This document shows, piece after piece, positions 23,778 to 31,867 of a stretch of 64,000 nt of DNA. Positions within the stretch are counted from its first letter, which is position 1; the number at the start of each line of letters is the position of its first letter. The stretch lies in the NCBI RefSeq assembly GCF_035645195.1, contig NZ_DASQNA010000038.1:1-64000 (forward strand), written 5' to 3'. Origin of the DNA: Paenibacillus sp. Its GTDB lineage: Bacteria > Bacillota > Bacilli > Paenibacillales > YIM-B00363. The notes under the pieces are model-generated. The model saw only the letters and a program-made list of their open reading frames with translations, ran no database searches and had not been told where the DNA came from. Position numbers and translations under genes: made by a program.

Positions 23778-24449
23778 GTGAAATTCGGTGCGCACGAAGT
23801 AATGGAAGTATCGGAACTGCTGACGGAAAAAATGAACTTGATCAATCATTTGGCGATGTACGAGCAGGAAGCGCAGGACGAGCAGCTGCGTTCGACGATT
23901 CGCCGTCATCTGGACGCGGCGGTTCAAATGTACGACCTGATGGTCGCGTACACGCACGATTACAGCGCGCGCAACGGCATGCAGCCGCCCTACCCGCAGC
24001 CGGACGCCAACCTCGAGAGACTGCGGTACGGGTTGCGCAACCCGCAGCCGATGGCGCCGCAGCGGACGGGCCGATTCAACGATATGATGATCCAAACGGC
24101 GCTGCTTACGATGCACAAAGCGTCCGCGATTTCCCATACCCAGCGCGGCTTGGAAATCACGGATCCGAACCTGCGCCAAATGGTGCTGAACGGCGCGATC
24201 ACCTGCTATAACCAAGCGTACGAAACGTTCCTGCTCATGAATCAGCAAGGCACGTACCAAGTGCCGACGATTCACGATCATACGGCGAAAACGATGCTTC
24301 ACTCGTACATGCCGATGAACAACCAAGGGCTCATGATGGAGGAGCACATGGGCGCGGCGGGCATGCAGGGGCTGACGCCGCGTACGCAAGGCATGCCGTC
24401 GAACATGCCGCAGCAAATGAACATGAACGGTCAGTACATGAACCAATAA
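23778..24449 (+). CDS. CotF-like spore coat protein
   Basis: A 223-residue protein with a ferritin-like helical Coat_F region (VMEVSELLTEKMNLINHLAMYEQEAQDEQLRSTIRRHL, then ITDPNLRQMVLNGAITCYNQAYETFLLMNQ) and a Met/Gln/Asn-rich tail. GTG start after AAGGAG. Upstream CATATAGAAT resembles a mother-cell sigma -10 but this is not firm. A strong terminator follows. Points to a sporulating host. Confidence 0.85.
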   Translation: MKFGAHEVMEVSELLTEKMNLINHLAMYEQEAQDEQLRSTIRRHLDAAVQMYDLMVAYTHDYSARNGMQPPYPQPDANLERLRYGLRNPQPMAPQRTGRFNDMMIQTALLTMHKASAISHTQRGLEITDPNLRQMVLNGAITCYNQAYETFLLMNQQGTYQVPTIHDHTAKTMLHSYMPMNNQGLMMEEHMGAAGMQGLTPRTQGMPSNMPQQMNMNGQYMNQ

Positions 24450-24466
24450 AACGGCATCGCAGCATG

Positions 24467-24495
24467 AGAGCGTCCCCTCCGGACGCTCTTTTTTT
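24467..24495 (+). terminator. terminator after the coat protein gene
   Basis: Perfect 9-bp stem AGAGCGTCC / GGACGCTCT with a 5-nt loop and a seven-T tail. A TATAAT for the next gene (24500-24505) begins right behind it. Confidence 0.93.
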
Positions 24496-24541
24496 GTGCT
24501 ATAATACGGGGATGGAAAAGCGTGGCGAGGGAGCTAACCGG

Positions 24542-25795
24542 ATGAGATCGAGAACGGAAACGATGCGAAAGCGGCGGACGAGCCGAAGACGCAAGCTGAT
24601 ATTGGCGAACGCGGCGCTGCTGGCGGCGATCGGCGCCGTCGTCGCTTGGAACGTATGGGCGTCCTCGCCGGACGAAGGGCGGAGCGCGGCGCCGGCCGAG
24701 GTCGAGCAGCGTCCCGCGGACGCCGCGCCGCCAGCGGATGATTCGCCCGAAGAGGAGCCGGACGCCGGCGCGCCGGACGCTCCCGCGGACACGGAGGAAC
24801 CGACATCCGAGGAAGCGCCGCTCGAGCCGCCCGCGGACGGGACGGTGAAGCTCGCGTTCGTCGGGGACGTGCTGCTCGGCGAATACGTCGGCGAATTAAT
24901 GAGGCGCAACGGATTTGATTATCCGTACGTCCATGTCGCCGAGCTGATCCGAAGCGCCGATCTGGCGGCCGCGAATTTGGAAACCGCGGTGACGGACCGC
25001 GCGGCCGAGAAGCCCGGCAACAAGACCTACGAGTTCAACAGCGATCCCGACGCGCTGCCGGCGTTCCGCGATGCGGGCTTCGACGCGGTCAATCTCGCGA
25101 ACAATCATACGATGGATTTCGGGCCGGACGGCCTGCGGGATACGATGCGCCACCTCGACGAGAACGGCATCGCGCATGTCGGGGCGGGCGAGACGGCCGA
25201 GGAAGCGTACGCGCCTGAATACATAGAGAAGAACGGACTCCGCATCGCCCTGCTCGGGTTCAGCCGCGTCATTCCGGACGTGTCCTGGAAAGTCGGCGAC
25301 CGGAAGATCGGGCTCGCGGAAACCTACGATTACACGAAGCCGGTGGCGGCGATCGAGAAGGCGGCGGCGGAAGCGGATCTCGTCGTCGTCATGGCGCACT
25401 GGGGAGACGAGCTGCGGGAGGAGCCCCACCCGGAGAAACAGGTCGACCTCGCCCGCCGGTATATCGACGCGGGGGCGGATCTCGTCGTCGGCTCGCATCC
25501 GCACGTGCTGCAAGGGTTCGAGCGGTATGGTGGCGGATGGATCGCTTACAGCCTGGGCAATTTCATTTTCACGAAATCGAAGGAACCGCTGACGTACGAT
25601 TCTGCGGTGCTGCTCGCCGATTGCGGCCGCGGCGGCGATTGCCGGCTGACGGTGGAGCCGTTCCGCGTGGATACGCCGCAGCCGCAGCCGATGGACGCGG
25701 ATCGCAGAGCGCAGGTGCTCGCGCGTTTATCGTCGTTGTCGATCGGCGTCGAGGTGCGCTCGGACGGAACGGTGGCGGAGAAGCAAGAGGAGTAA
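24542..25795 (+). CDS. CapA-family poly-gamma-glutamate synthesis-like protein
   Basis: A 417-residue protein with a basic N terminus, one membrane anchor (LILANAALLAAIGAVVAWNVWA), an acidic Pro/Ala/Glu-rich linker and an extracellular CapA domain (calcineurin-like fold): VKLAFVGDVLLG, LAAANLETAVTD, VNLANNHTMDFG, VVVMAHWGDE, VVGSHPHVLQGFERYGGGWIAYSLGNFIF, with likely metal ligands among D, N and H. ATG 24542 is used because the -10 at 24500-24505 lies too close to an earlier ATG and GAGGGAG precedes this one. No capB/capC nearby. Confidence 0.87.
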   Translation: MRSRTETMRKRRTSRRRKLILANAALLAAIGAVVAWNVWASSPDEGRSAAPAEVEQRPADAAPPADDSPEEEPDAGAPDAPADTEEPTSEEAPLEPPADGTVKLAFVGDVLLGEYVGELMRRNGFDYPYVHVAELIRSADLAAANLETAVTDRAAEKPGNKTYEFNSDPDALPAFRDAGFDAVNLANNHTMDFGPDGLRDTMRHLDENGIAHVGAGETAEEAYAPEYIEKNGLRIALLGFSRVIPDVSWKVGDRKIGLAETYDYTKPVAAIEKAAAEADLVVVMAHWGDELREEPHPEKQVDLARRYIDAGADLVVGSHPHVLQGFERYGGGWIAYSLGNFIFTKSKEPLTYDSAVLLADCGRGGDCRLTVEPFRVDTPQPQPMDADRRAQVLARLSSLSIGVEVRSDGTVAEKQEE

Positions 25796-25835
25796 CGCGG
25801 CCGGAGCGCCGAACCAGAGAGGACGATGCGGCATC

Positions 25836-27968
25836 ATGAAGAGACGACAGGCTTGGGTTTCGGCGCTTCTTACTGCGGCGCTTCTCGGCGGGACGACGTC
25901 CGCGCCGGAGGCGCTCGCGGAGGATGCGTTCCGCGTATATGTGGATTCGGCGGCGCTGCAGACGGCGGCGCCGTACGTCGCCGGCGGCGAGCTGATGCTG
26001 CCGCTGCGGCCGCTGCTTCAGCGGCTCGGCTTAACCGGGACCTGGAACGAAGAGGGGACGCGCTTTACCGTTGACGCGGGCGCGCGAGCGATCGCCTACG
26101 CTCCTGGCGAGGCGACGGTCGTCGTGAACAGCGTGCCGCATTGGCGCGGGGCGGCGCCCGAGCTGCGCGGCGGTTCGCTGTACGTGCCTGTCGCGTCGCT
26201 GCGGGCGGATGTGGGACTGGCCGTGCGATGGAGCGCGGCGACCGGCGCCGTCGTCGTCGAATCGCCGCTCGATCTGTATCTTGCTTCGCTCGCGGCGGAA
26301 GCTGGAACGCTTGCGTACCGCGGCGCTGCGAAGGGCGGCAAGCCCGACGGGACCGGCGTTTGGAAGAAGGATGGCTTCATCGTGTATGAAGGGGAGTTCC
26401 GCGGCGGGGCGCCGCACGGCGCCGGGAAGCTGTACCGAGGCGGCGAGCTGCTATACGAAGGCGCGTTCAAGCAAGGGCGTGCGGAGGGCGTCGGCACGAT
26501 CTATGCGTCGCCGGACCGCTACTATATCGGATCGCTCGTTCGCAGCGTGCCGGAGGGGCAAGGGACGTTGTTCGCGAACGGCCGCCCTCTATACGAAGGC
26601 GATTGGAAGGCCGGCTTCATGGACGGCGCCGGCAAGCAGTACGACGCTTCCGGCGCGCTCGTTTACGAAGGGGAGATGCACCAGGGCGCAAGGAACGGCT
26701 TCGGCGTCGAGTATGTCGACGGCTTGCCGGCGTATGCCGGCGATTGGGCGTTCGGCGAGAAGACGGGCCGGGGGAAGGCGTTCGCCACCGGCGGAGAAGT
26801 CGCGTACTCGGGCGGCTGGAAGGCGGGCGCGCGGCACGGCGACGGCTATCTGTATTCCAGGCGGACGATCACGTGGTACGAAACCGACGGCAGGGCGATC
26901 GTCTCCGAAGCGGAGCGGGAATCGACGGTGGCGAGGCCCGTAACCTACGCGGACGGCAAGCTTGTGGCCGAAGCGGCCGCCCTCGTGTACACGAGCTTGG
27001 ACGGCGAACGGGGCCAGGCGCTGCTGGAAGAAGCGGGATTGAGCGCCGCGGTCGCCTCGTCGGAGGATCATCTGAACGGGCTCGCCGAAATTCGCCGGTC
27101 CGCCGGCAACCGGGCGACCGAGACGGGCGTCGTGTTCGCCTCCGAGTTGCTGTACGTCGGCATGGTGCGCGACGGGGCGATGCACGGGTACGGCCGGCTG
27201 TACGAAGGCGGAGAGCTTGCGTACGCGGGCGAATTCGAGAACGGCATACGCCATGGACAAGGCCGGGAATATGCCGGCGGCTTGGTCGTATACGACGGCG
27301 GATGGGCGGACGGCGCGAAGGAAGGGCGCGGCCGGAGCTACGCATACGAGGAGGCCGCCCAAGGCGCCGACGAGCCGGGGACGGCCGCCATCGAGGCGGG
27401 CGTATACCGCGGCGGGAAGCTTGTCTCGGTCGCGGCGGGGTATACGTATTACGGGGAATTCGCGAACGGCGCGATGAACGGGCAAGGCGTGCTGCTGGAG
27501 CGGCTTGCCGACGGCAAGCTGGAGAAACGGTACGAAGGCGGTTTCGAAGGCGGATCGTACGAAGGAACGGGCCGGCTTTACGCCGGGAAGAAGCTCGTCT
27601 ACGAAGGGGAGTTCGAAGACGGCCTGCGCAGCGGGGCGGGGAGGCAGTACGACGCGCTCACCTCCGCGATCGTCTACGAAGGGGAATTCGCGAACGACAT
27701 GTTCCACGGGACCGGCACGCTGTATTACGGGGTTAACCGCGTCAAATACGAAGGGCAGTTCAAAAACGGGTTCATGCACGGCTCGGGCCGCCTCTACCGG
27801 GACGTGACCCATACCGCGAACGCCGGCACCGGCCTGCTGTACGAAGGCACGTTCCGCAGCGGCAAAAAGCACGGGTACGGGAAAGAATATAACGGATACG
27901 GTTCTTTGTTGTATGAAGGCGAATTCGTCGACGACAAGCGGAAAACCGAAGGAGCGAATCAAACATGA
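25836..27968 (+). CDS. exported MORN-repeat protein with copper amine oxidase N-like domain
   Basis: A 710-residue protein with a signal peptide ending near ALAEDA, a copper-amine-oxidase-N-like (stalk) domain at about 30-150 (GGELMLPLRPLLQRLGLTG, RAIAYAPGEATVVVN), then some twenty MORN-type units of about 20-23 residues (YEGEFRGGAPHGAGKLYRGG and variants) to the C terminus. A non-repetitive insert interrupts the array around 340-430. MORN arrays usually bind membranes or scaffold proteins; an extracellular, wall-associated one is uncommon. The stop overlaps the ATG of the FAH gene. Confidence 0.85.
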   Translation: MKRRQAWVSALLTAALLGGTTSAPEALAEDAFRVYVDSAALQTAAPYVAGGELMLPLRPLLQRLGLTGTWNEEGTRFTVDAGARAIAYAPGEATVVVNSVPHWRGAAPELRGGSLYVPVASLRADVGLAVRWSAATGAVVVESPLDLYLASLAAEAGTLAYRGAAKGGKPDGTGVWKKDGFIVYEGEFRGGAPHGAGKLYRGGELLYEGAFKQGRAEGVGTIYASPDRYYIGSLVRSVPEGQGTLFANGRPLYEGDWKAGFMDGAGKQYDASGALVYEGEMHQGARNGFGVEYVDGLPAYAGDWAFGEKTGRGKAFATGGEVAYSGGWKAGARHGDGYLYSRRTITWYETDGRAIVSEAERESTVARPVTYADGKLVAEAAALVYTSLDGERGQALLEEAGLSAAVASSEDHLNGLAEIRRSAGNRATETGVVFASELLYVGMVRDGAMHGYGRLYEGGELAYAGEFENGIRHGQGREYAGGLVVYDGGWADGAKEGRGRSYAYEEAAQGADEPGTAAIEAGVYRGGKLVSVAAGYTYYGEFANGAMNGQGVLLERLADGKLEKRYEGGFEGGSYEGTGRLYAGKKLVYEGEFEDGLRSGAGRQYDALTSAIVYEGEFANDMFHGTGTLYYGVNRVKYEGQFKNGFMHGSGRLYRDVTHTANAGTGLLYEGTFRSGKKHGYGKEYNGYGSLLYEGEFVDDKRKTEGANQT

Positions 27969-28585
27969 CTCATCGAAACGTTTATTGCATCGGACGTAAC
28001 TACGCGCTACACGCGAAGGAGCTCGGCAACGAGGTGCCGACGTCGCCGATGGCGTTCTTGAAGCCGACGCACGCGCTCGTGCCGCTCGAAGGGACGATCG
28101 CGATGCCCGCCGGCGTCGGCGAAGTGCATCACGAGGCCGAAATCGTGCTCCGCGTCTCCAAAGCGTACACGCCGGGCGCGAGCGTCGACGAGCTCGTCGA
28201 CGCCTTCACGCTCGGGCTCGACTTCACGCTTCGCGACGTGCAGAGCGAGTTGAAAAAGAAGGGGCATCCGTGGCTCGCGGCCAAAGGATTCCTGAACTCC
28301 GGACCGATCTGCGGCTGGATGCCGTTCCCCGGCGCCGAAGCGGCGGCGAACGCGGCGTTCGAGCTGCGGAAGAACGGCGAGACGACGCAGCGGGGCTTCG
28401 CCCGCGACATGATTTTCTCGTTCCAGGAGCTGGTCGACTTCCTCGGCGTCCATTACGGTCTCGGGGAAGGCGACGTCATCTTCACGGGCACGCCGGCCGG
28501 CGTCTCCGCGGTGGCGGACGGCGACAAGCTGGAGCTGCTGTGGGACGGCCGGACGATCGGCGCATGCGAGATCGCGATGAAATAA
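27965..28585 (+). CDS. fumarylacetoacetate hydrolase family protein
   Basis: A 206-residue FAH-fold enzyme (YcgM-like). NVYCIGRNYALHAKELGNEVP, FLKPTHALVP, HHEAEIVLRVSK (metal-binding E-x-E region), FTLGLDFTLRDVQ, and GLGEGDVIFTGTPAGVSAV are conserved. Such enzymes hydrolyse or decarboxylate acylpyruvates or oxaloacetate. ATGA overlap with the MORN gene indicates coupling, though the functional link is not obvious. A decayed FAH paralogue lies 2.5 kb downstream. Confidence 0.9.
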   Translation: MTHRNVYCIGRNYALHAKELGNEVPTSPMAFLKPTHALVPLEGTIAMPAGVGEVHHEAEIVLRVSKAYTPGASVDELVDAFTLGLDFTLRDVQSELKKKGHPWLAAKGFLNSGPICGWMPFPGAEAAANAAFELRKNGETTQRGFARDMIFSFQELVDFLGVHYGLGEGDVIFTGTPAGVSAVADGDKLELLWDGRTIGACEIAMK

Positions 28586-28589
28586 AACA

Positions 28590-28623
28590 AAGGCGAAGCC
28601 TCGTGCAAGGGGCTTCGCCTTTG
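28590..28623. terminator. bidirectional terminator between FAH and HD-GYP genes
   Basis: Stem AAAGGCGAAGCC / GGGCTTCGCCTTT with A and T flanks on both sides, placed between two convergent genes. Confidence 0.88.
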
Positions 28624-28631
28624 TCGTTTCG

Positions 28632-29813
28632 TTATGCCGTCGCTTCGGGGATCGCGTCCTGGTACATATCGCGCACCTTCAGAATGTGCGGCAGCTGCTC
28701 GAAGAACGCGTCCACGACCGCCGGATCGAAGTGCTGCCCGCGTTCTTCCTTGAACAAGTTCAGGATGCGGTCGAGCTCCCACGCCTTTTTGTACACCCGT
28801 TCGCTGCCCAAGGCGTCGAAGACGTCCGCGATCGCGGTAATGCGTCCGTAAATGTGAATCTCCTCGCCCTGCAAGCCGTTCGGGTATCCGCGGCCGTTCC
28901 ATTTCTCGTGGTGCTGCGAGGCGACGATGGCGGCGATGCGCAGCAGCTCGCGGCGGGAATTCTTCAATAGATTGTATCCGATCGACGTATGCGTCTTCAT
29001 GATGTCGTACTCTTCGTCCGTCAGCTTGCCGGGCTTCTTCAGCACGGCGTCGGGGATGGCGACCTTGCCGATATCGTGCATCGGCGAAGCCAGCCTCAGC
29101 TTCTCGGCTTCCTCCTCCGGCATACCGAGACCGAGCGCCAAAATGTACGAATACTCCGCCACGCGCTTGACGTGATTGCCCGTCTCCTTGGAGCGGCTCT
29201 CGCCGATTTCGCCCATCGTGAAAATGATTTCCTTCTGCGTCTCTTCGATCTCCTGCTGGAGCATGACGGATTCGATCGACTTGCCGGAATACGAGGCCGC
29301 CAGCTTTAAATACTCCAAGTCTTTCTCGGAGAACACCTGCGCTTCCGTCATTTTGTTGATCGCTTGGTACGCTCCGATGATGCGGCCTTCGTTGTTTTGG
29401 AACGGCACGACCATAAGCGCCTTCGTATGATAGCCGGTTCGTTTGTCGACGGCGATCGCGCCGCTTTCGAGCACGTCGCGGTATTTCACGTCGGTGTAGG
29501 CGTCGTCGATGAAAATCGCCTCGCCGGACGACACCGACATGCCGACCAGCCCGGACGTGACCGGAATTCGGATTTCCTTGACCCCGTGCGCGACCGTCGT
29601 GAACAGCTCGTTCGTCCGCTCGTCGATCAGCCACACCGAGCACCGGTCGGCGACGACCATCTCTCGGCCCATGTTCGCCATCAGAATGAGCACGTTCTCG
29701 AGGCTCCGCTCGTTCGCGATTTTGGCCGTGTATTCGAAAATGACGCCGAGCATTTGCTCCGGAGTCAAATCCTTCTTGATCTTCACGACCTCTAATTCAA
29801 ATTCGTCATGCAT
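28632..29813 (-). CDS. GAF-HD-GYP signalling protein
   Basis: A 393-residue cytoplasmic protein. A GAF domain (about 35-190, ENVLILMANMGREMVVADRCSVWLID) is followed by an HD-GYP domain (about 205-385) with GNHVKRVAEYS, LASPMHDIGKVAIPD, IVASQHHEKWNGRGYPNGL and ITAIADVFDAL. The metal-binding HD and GYP motifs are intact, so c-di-GMP phosphodiesterase activity is likely. ATG at 29813 follows GGAGAGGG. It is the third c-di-GMP gene in the window. Confidence 0.88.
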   Translation of the reverse strand: MHDEFELEVVKIKKDLTPEQMLGVIFEYTAKIANERSLENVLILMANMGREMVVADRCSVWLIDERTNELFTTVAHGVKEIRIPVTSGLVGMSVSSGEAIFIDDAYTDVKYRDVLESGAIAVDKRTGYHTKALMVVPFQNNEGRIIGAYQAINKMTEAQVFSEKDLEYLKLAASYSGKSIESVMLQQEIEETQKEIIFTMGEIGESRSKETGNHVKRVAEYSYILALGLGMPEEEAEKLRLASPMHDIGKVAIPDAVLKKPGKLTDEEYDIMKTHTSIGYNLLKNSRRELLRIAAIVASQHHEKWNGRGYPNGLQGEEIHIYGRITAIADVFDALGSERVYKKAWELDRILNLFKEERGQHFDPAVVDAFFEQLPHILKVRDMYQDAIPEATA

Positions 29814-29920
29814 CCGCCGGCACCCTCTCCGCATGGTCCTTTAGACCCTTTTTCAGCAACCCCTATTTTAGCAAACGACGGCGGGTTTATCGACGATTAT
29901 TTCGACGAGGAAAAAATTTT

Positions 29921-29949
29921 TTGAATATTGCGACGTATCATTATATGAT
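29921..29949 (+). promoter_or_regulatory. promoter of the guanylate-kinase-like gene
   Basis: TTGAAT (29921-29926), 17-bp spacer, TATGAT (29944-29949), 40 bp before the start codon. Confidence 0.7.
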
Positions 29950-29988
29950 AAAAGCAAGCATAAAGAGTAACCATGGGAGGTGGCGCGG

Positions 29989-30573
29989 ATGGCGAACCAT
30001 GACGGGAAGTTCATATTCGTGTTTACGGGACCCGACGGGTCCGGTCGCAAGTCCGTGGCGGACGCCGTCGGACTGACCCTTGGCGTCCAGAAGATCATCT
30101 CGTACACGACGCGCGGCAAGCGTCCGATCGAAGAAGACGGCCAAGATTATTACTTCGTCGACGAAGCCTCTTTCCGGTCGGCGGCGGCGGCGGGGGAATT
30201 CGTCGAACACTTGACCATTCACGGCTACCGGTACGGCATCAAAGAAGCGGACATTACTAGAGGATTCGAAAAAGGAAGCGTTTACGTCATTATGAACCGG
30301 CACGGCGCGGATATTTTGAAACAGAAGTACGGCGACCACGTGATCCGCATTTTCTTGTACGCTGACCGCAACACGGTGCGCGAGCGGCAAGTGAGAGACG
30401 GATTATCCGAGCCCGAAATCGAACGGCACTTATCCCATTACGACGAAGACATGGCCTACGGGCCTCAATGCGAGCATTCGGTCGAAAATATCAACGATCT
30501 CGGGCATACGGTGTATCATGTGACAAATGTGCTGGAGGAATACTTGCAGCGGGATTTGGTGGATAAGGATTAG
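29989..30573 (+). CDS. guanylate kinase-like protein with altered P-loop
   Basis: A 194-residue protein of the guanylate kinase fold: P-loop region FTGPDGSGRKSVADAV, GMP-binding SYTTRGKRPIEEDGQDYYFVDEASFR and EFVEHLTIHGYRYGI. In canonical Gmk the loop reads GPSGVGKGT; here the catalytic Lys position holds Arg with Lys one residue later. It may be a functional variant or a regulatory paralogue rather than the housekeeping Gmk. GGAGGT lies 7 nt before ATG 29989. Confidence 0.8.
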   Translation: MANHDGKFIFVFTGPDGSGRKSVADAVGLTLGVQKIISYTTRGKRPIEEDGQDYYFVDEASFRSAAAAGEFVEHLTIHGYRYGIKEADITRGFEKGSVYVIMNRHGADILKQKYGDHVIRIFLYADRNTVRERQVRDGLSEPEIERHLSHYDEDMAYGPQCEHSVENINDLGHTVYHVTNVLEEYLQRDLVDKD

Positions 30574-30582
30574 CGGCGCAGT

Positions 30583-30900
30583 GGCTTGTGCCGCCGGCGG
30601 CAGCGGCGGGAAGCGCGTTATGGGAAGAGAGTATGCAAAAGAAGGGCAGGGTGTTGTCTTCTTATGCATACATGGTTCCCATAACGGGGGCTTGTGCCGC
30701 CGGCGGCAGCGGCGAGAGGCGGGTTATGGGAAGGGAGTATGCAAAAGAAGGGCAGGGTGTTGCCTTCTTATGAATACATGGTTCCCATAACGGGGACCGG
30801 TGCCGCCGGCTGGAGCGGCGAGAGGCGCGTTATGGGAAGGAAGTATGCAAAAGAAGGGCAGGGTGTTGCCTTCTTATGCATACATGGTTCCCATAACGCG
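30583..30900. repeat. three-copy 106-bp tandem repeat with long inverted arms
   Basis: Landmark GTTATGGGAAG at about 30617, 30723 and 30829. Each unit runs GTTATGGGAA...ATGCAAAAGAAGG...CTTCTTATGCAT...TTCCCATAAC, so a single unit can fold into a roughly 70-nt imperfect hairpin. It follows the guanylate-kinase-like gene. The unit length and the TTCCCATAA/AAGAAGGG elements recall the array at 5.4-5.9 kb. No gene seen from 30574 to 31122. Confidence 0.9.
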
Positions 30901-30953
30901 CCGGGGTTGTTTTCGGCATGAATCAAAAATATCTTCAAGCTTGTCTTCAATCT

Positions 30954-30978
30954 GAGAGGCCCTAGGGCCTCTCTTTTA
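30954..30978 (+). terminator. perfect palindrome with T tail
   Basis: GAGAGGCCCT / AGGGCCTCTC forms a perfect 20-bp palindrome followed by TTTTATTG. Probably the terminator of the guanylate-kinase-like transcript, which would then include the repeat array. Confidence 0.7.
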
Positions 30979-31122
30979 TTGTTTTCTGTATACATTACAA
31001 AACGAAGGCCAGGAATTATGTGGATTTTCCAAAATCATGTCCTCCAAATTGACGCGGCTCTCGAACACGAACAGTCCCTGTAGTAGGGGGAATCGAAGCG
31101 TTCCGACGACGGGAGGAAACCT

Positions 31123-31542
31123 ATGAAATTCGCGACGTTCAAGATCGACGGCGCCGAGCGGCATTGTTCCGATCGCTGCGATCCGTGCGGCAGAGGGTGT
31201 CGACTGGCCGCTCGACATGTCGAGCTGATCGCTTCGGGACGCATGCGGGAAGCCGTCGCATGGTATCGGGACGGGGGAGCCGGCTAGCTGGACGCCATGC
31301 GACATGGAAGTAAGCACGGCGCTGAACGGAACGGTTGTGCATAAAACAAATTGCGCCATATGAGATTCCGTCCATGGCAAATCGTCGCGTTCCACTCGCT
31401 GGTCATGACGCTGCTGCCCGGCGACGCCATTATGACGGGGACGCCGGGGGCCGTCGTCATCGCCGAGGGCGACGCGGCGGAATGCCGGATCGAAGGGATC
31501 GGCGCATTGACGAATCCGGTCGGTCGGCTGCCGCAGCCGTAG
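31123..31542 (+). pseudogene. decayed fumarylacetoacetate hydrolase-family gene
   Basis: GGAGGAAACCT precedes ATG 31123, which opens MKFATFKIDGAER, a typical FAH N terminus. The frame then shifts (continuing as IVPIAAIRAAEGVDWPLDM) and stops. The central catalytic part is deleted. The C-terminal part reappears as MEVSTALNGTVVHKTN and, after another shift, SLVMTLLPGDAIMTGTPGAV and ECRIEGIGALTNPVGR. Two or more frameshifts plus an internal deletion make it non-functional. It differs from the intact FAH gene at 28 kb. Confidence 0.82.
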
Positions 31543-31621
31543 GGCGCGGCTGACCTCGGAGCGAAGCCTTCATGCGGAGGGACGCGGCGGCGAAACGAAC
31601 CAAAGCGGCGCATCATTCGAA

Positions 31622-31648
31622 AGAGACCCGACAAGGGTCTCTTTTTTG
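31622..31648 (+). terminator. terminator after the FAH pseudogene
   Basis: AGAGACCC / GGGTCTCT stem with a 5-nt loop and a T6 tail; insulates the urea operon promoter region. Confidence 0.88.
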
Positions 31649-31665
31649 ATATTGCACGGACTACA

Positions 31666-31682
31666 TGTGATTAAATATTACA
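31666..31682. promoter_or_regulatory. GlnR/TnrA box 1 upstream of urtA
   Basis: TGTGA-TTAAATA-TTACA matches the consensus TGTNA-N7-TNACA exactly. It lies about 126 bp upstream of the predicted transcription start. Centre-to-centre distance to box 2 is 95 bp, about nine helical turns, which would place both on the same DNA face. Confidence 0.8.
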
Positions 31683-31760
31683 ACAAACCAGTAATGTAGT
31701 GAAAAAATATCTAAATGTTATATGTGTGTAAGGGTGGAAGCGTTATAATTCATTGAACTG

Positions 31761-31777
31761 TGTTAATATTATTGACA
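31761..31777. promoter_or_regulatory. GlnR/TnrA box 2 overlapping the urtA -35
   Basis: TGTTA-ATATTAT-TGACA matches TGTNA-N7-TNACA exactly. Its right half is the TTGACA -35 hexamer itself, a position typical of GlnR repression in nitrogen-rich conditions. Confidence 0.85.
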
Positions 31778-31801
31778 CAACATCTCGATTGAATCTATAA
31801 T
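31772..31801 (+). promoter_or_regulatory. promoter of the urt-ure operon
   Basis: TTGACA (31772-31777), 18-bp spacer, TATAAT (31796-31801), both consensus hexamers, in an AT-rich 210-bp region. The expected start is near 31808, about 60 bp before urtA. Confidence 0.88.
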
Positions 31802-31867
31802 CTCCCTAACGAACGATGACAGAGATACATAACCAAAACGTTCGGAAACTTTAGGGGAGTGGTATGG

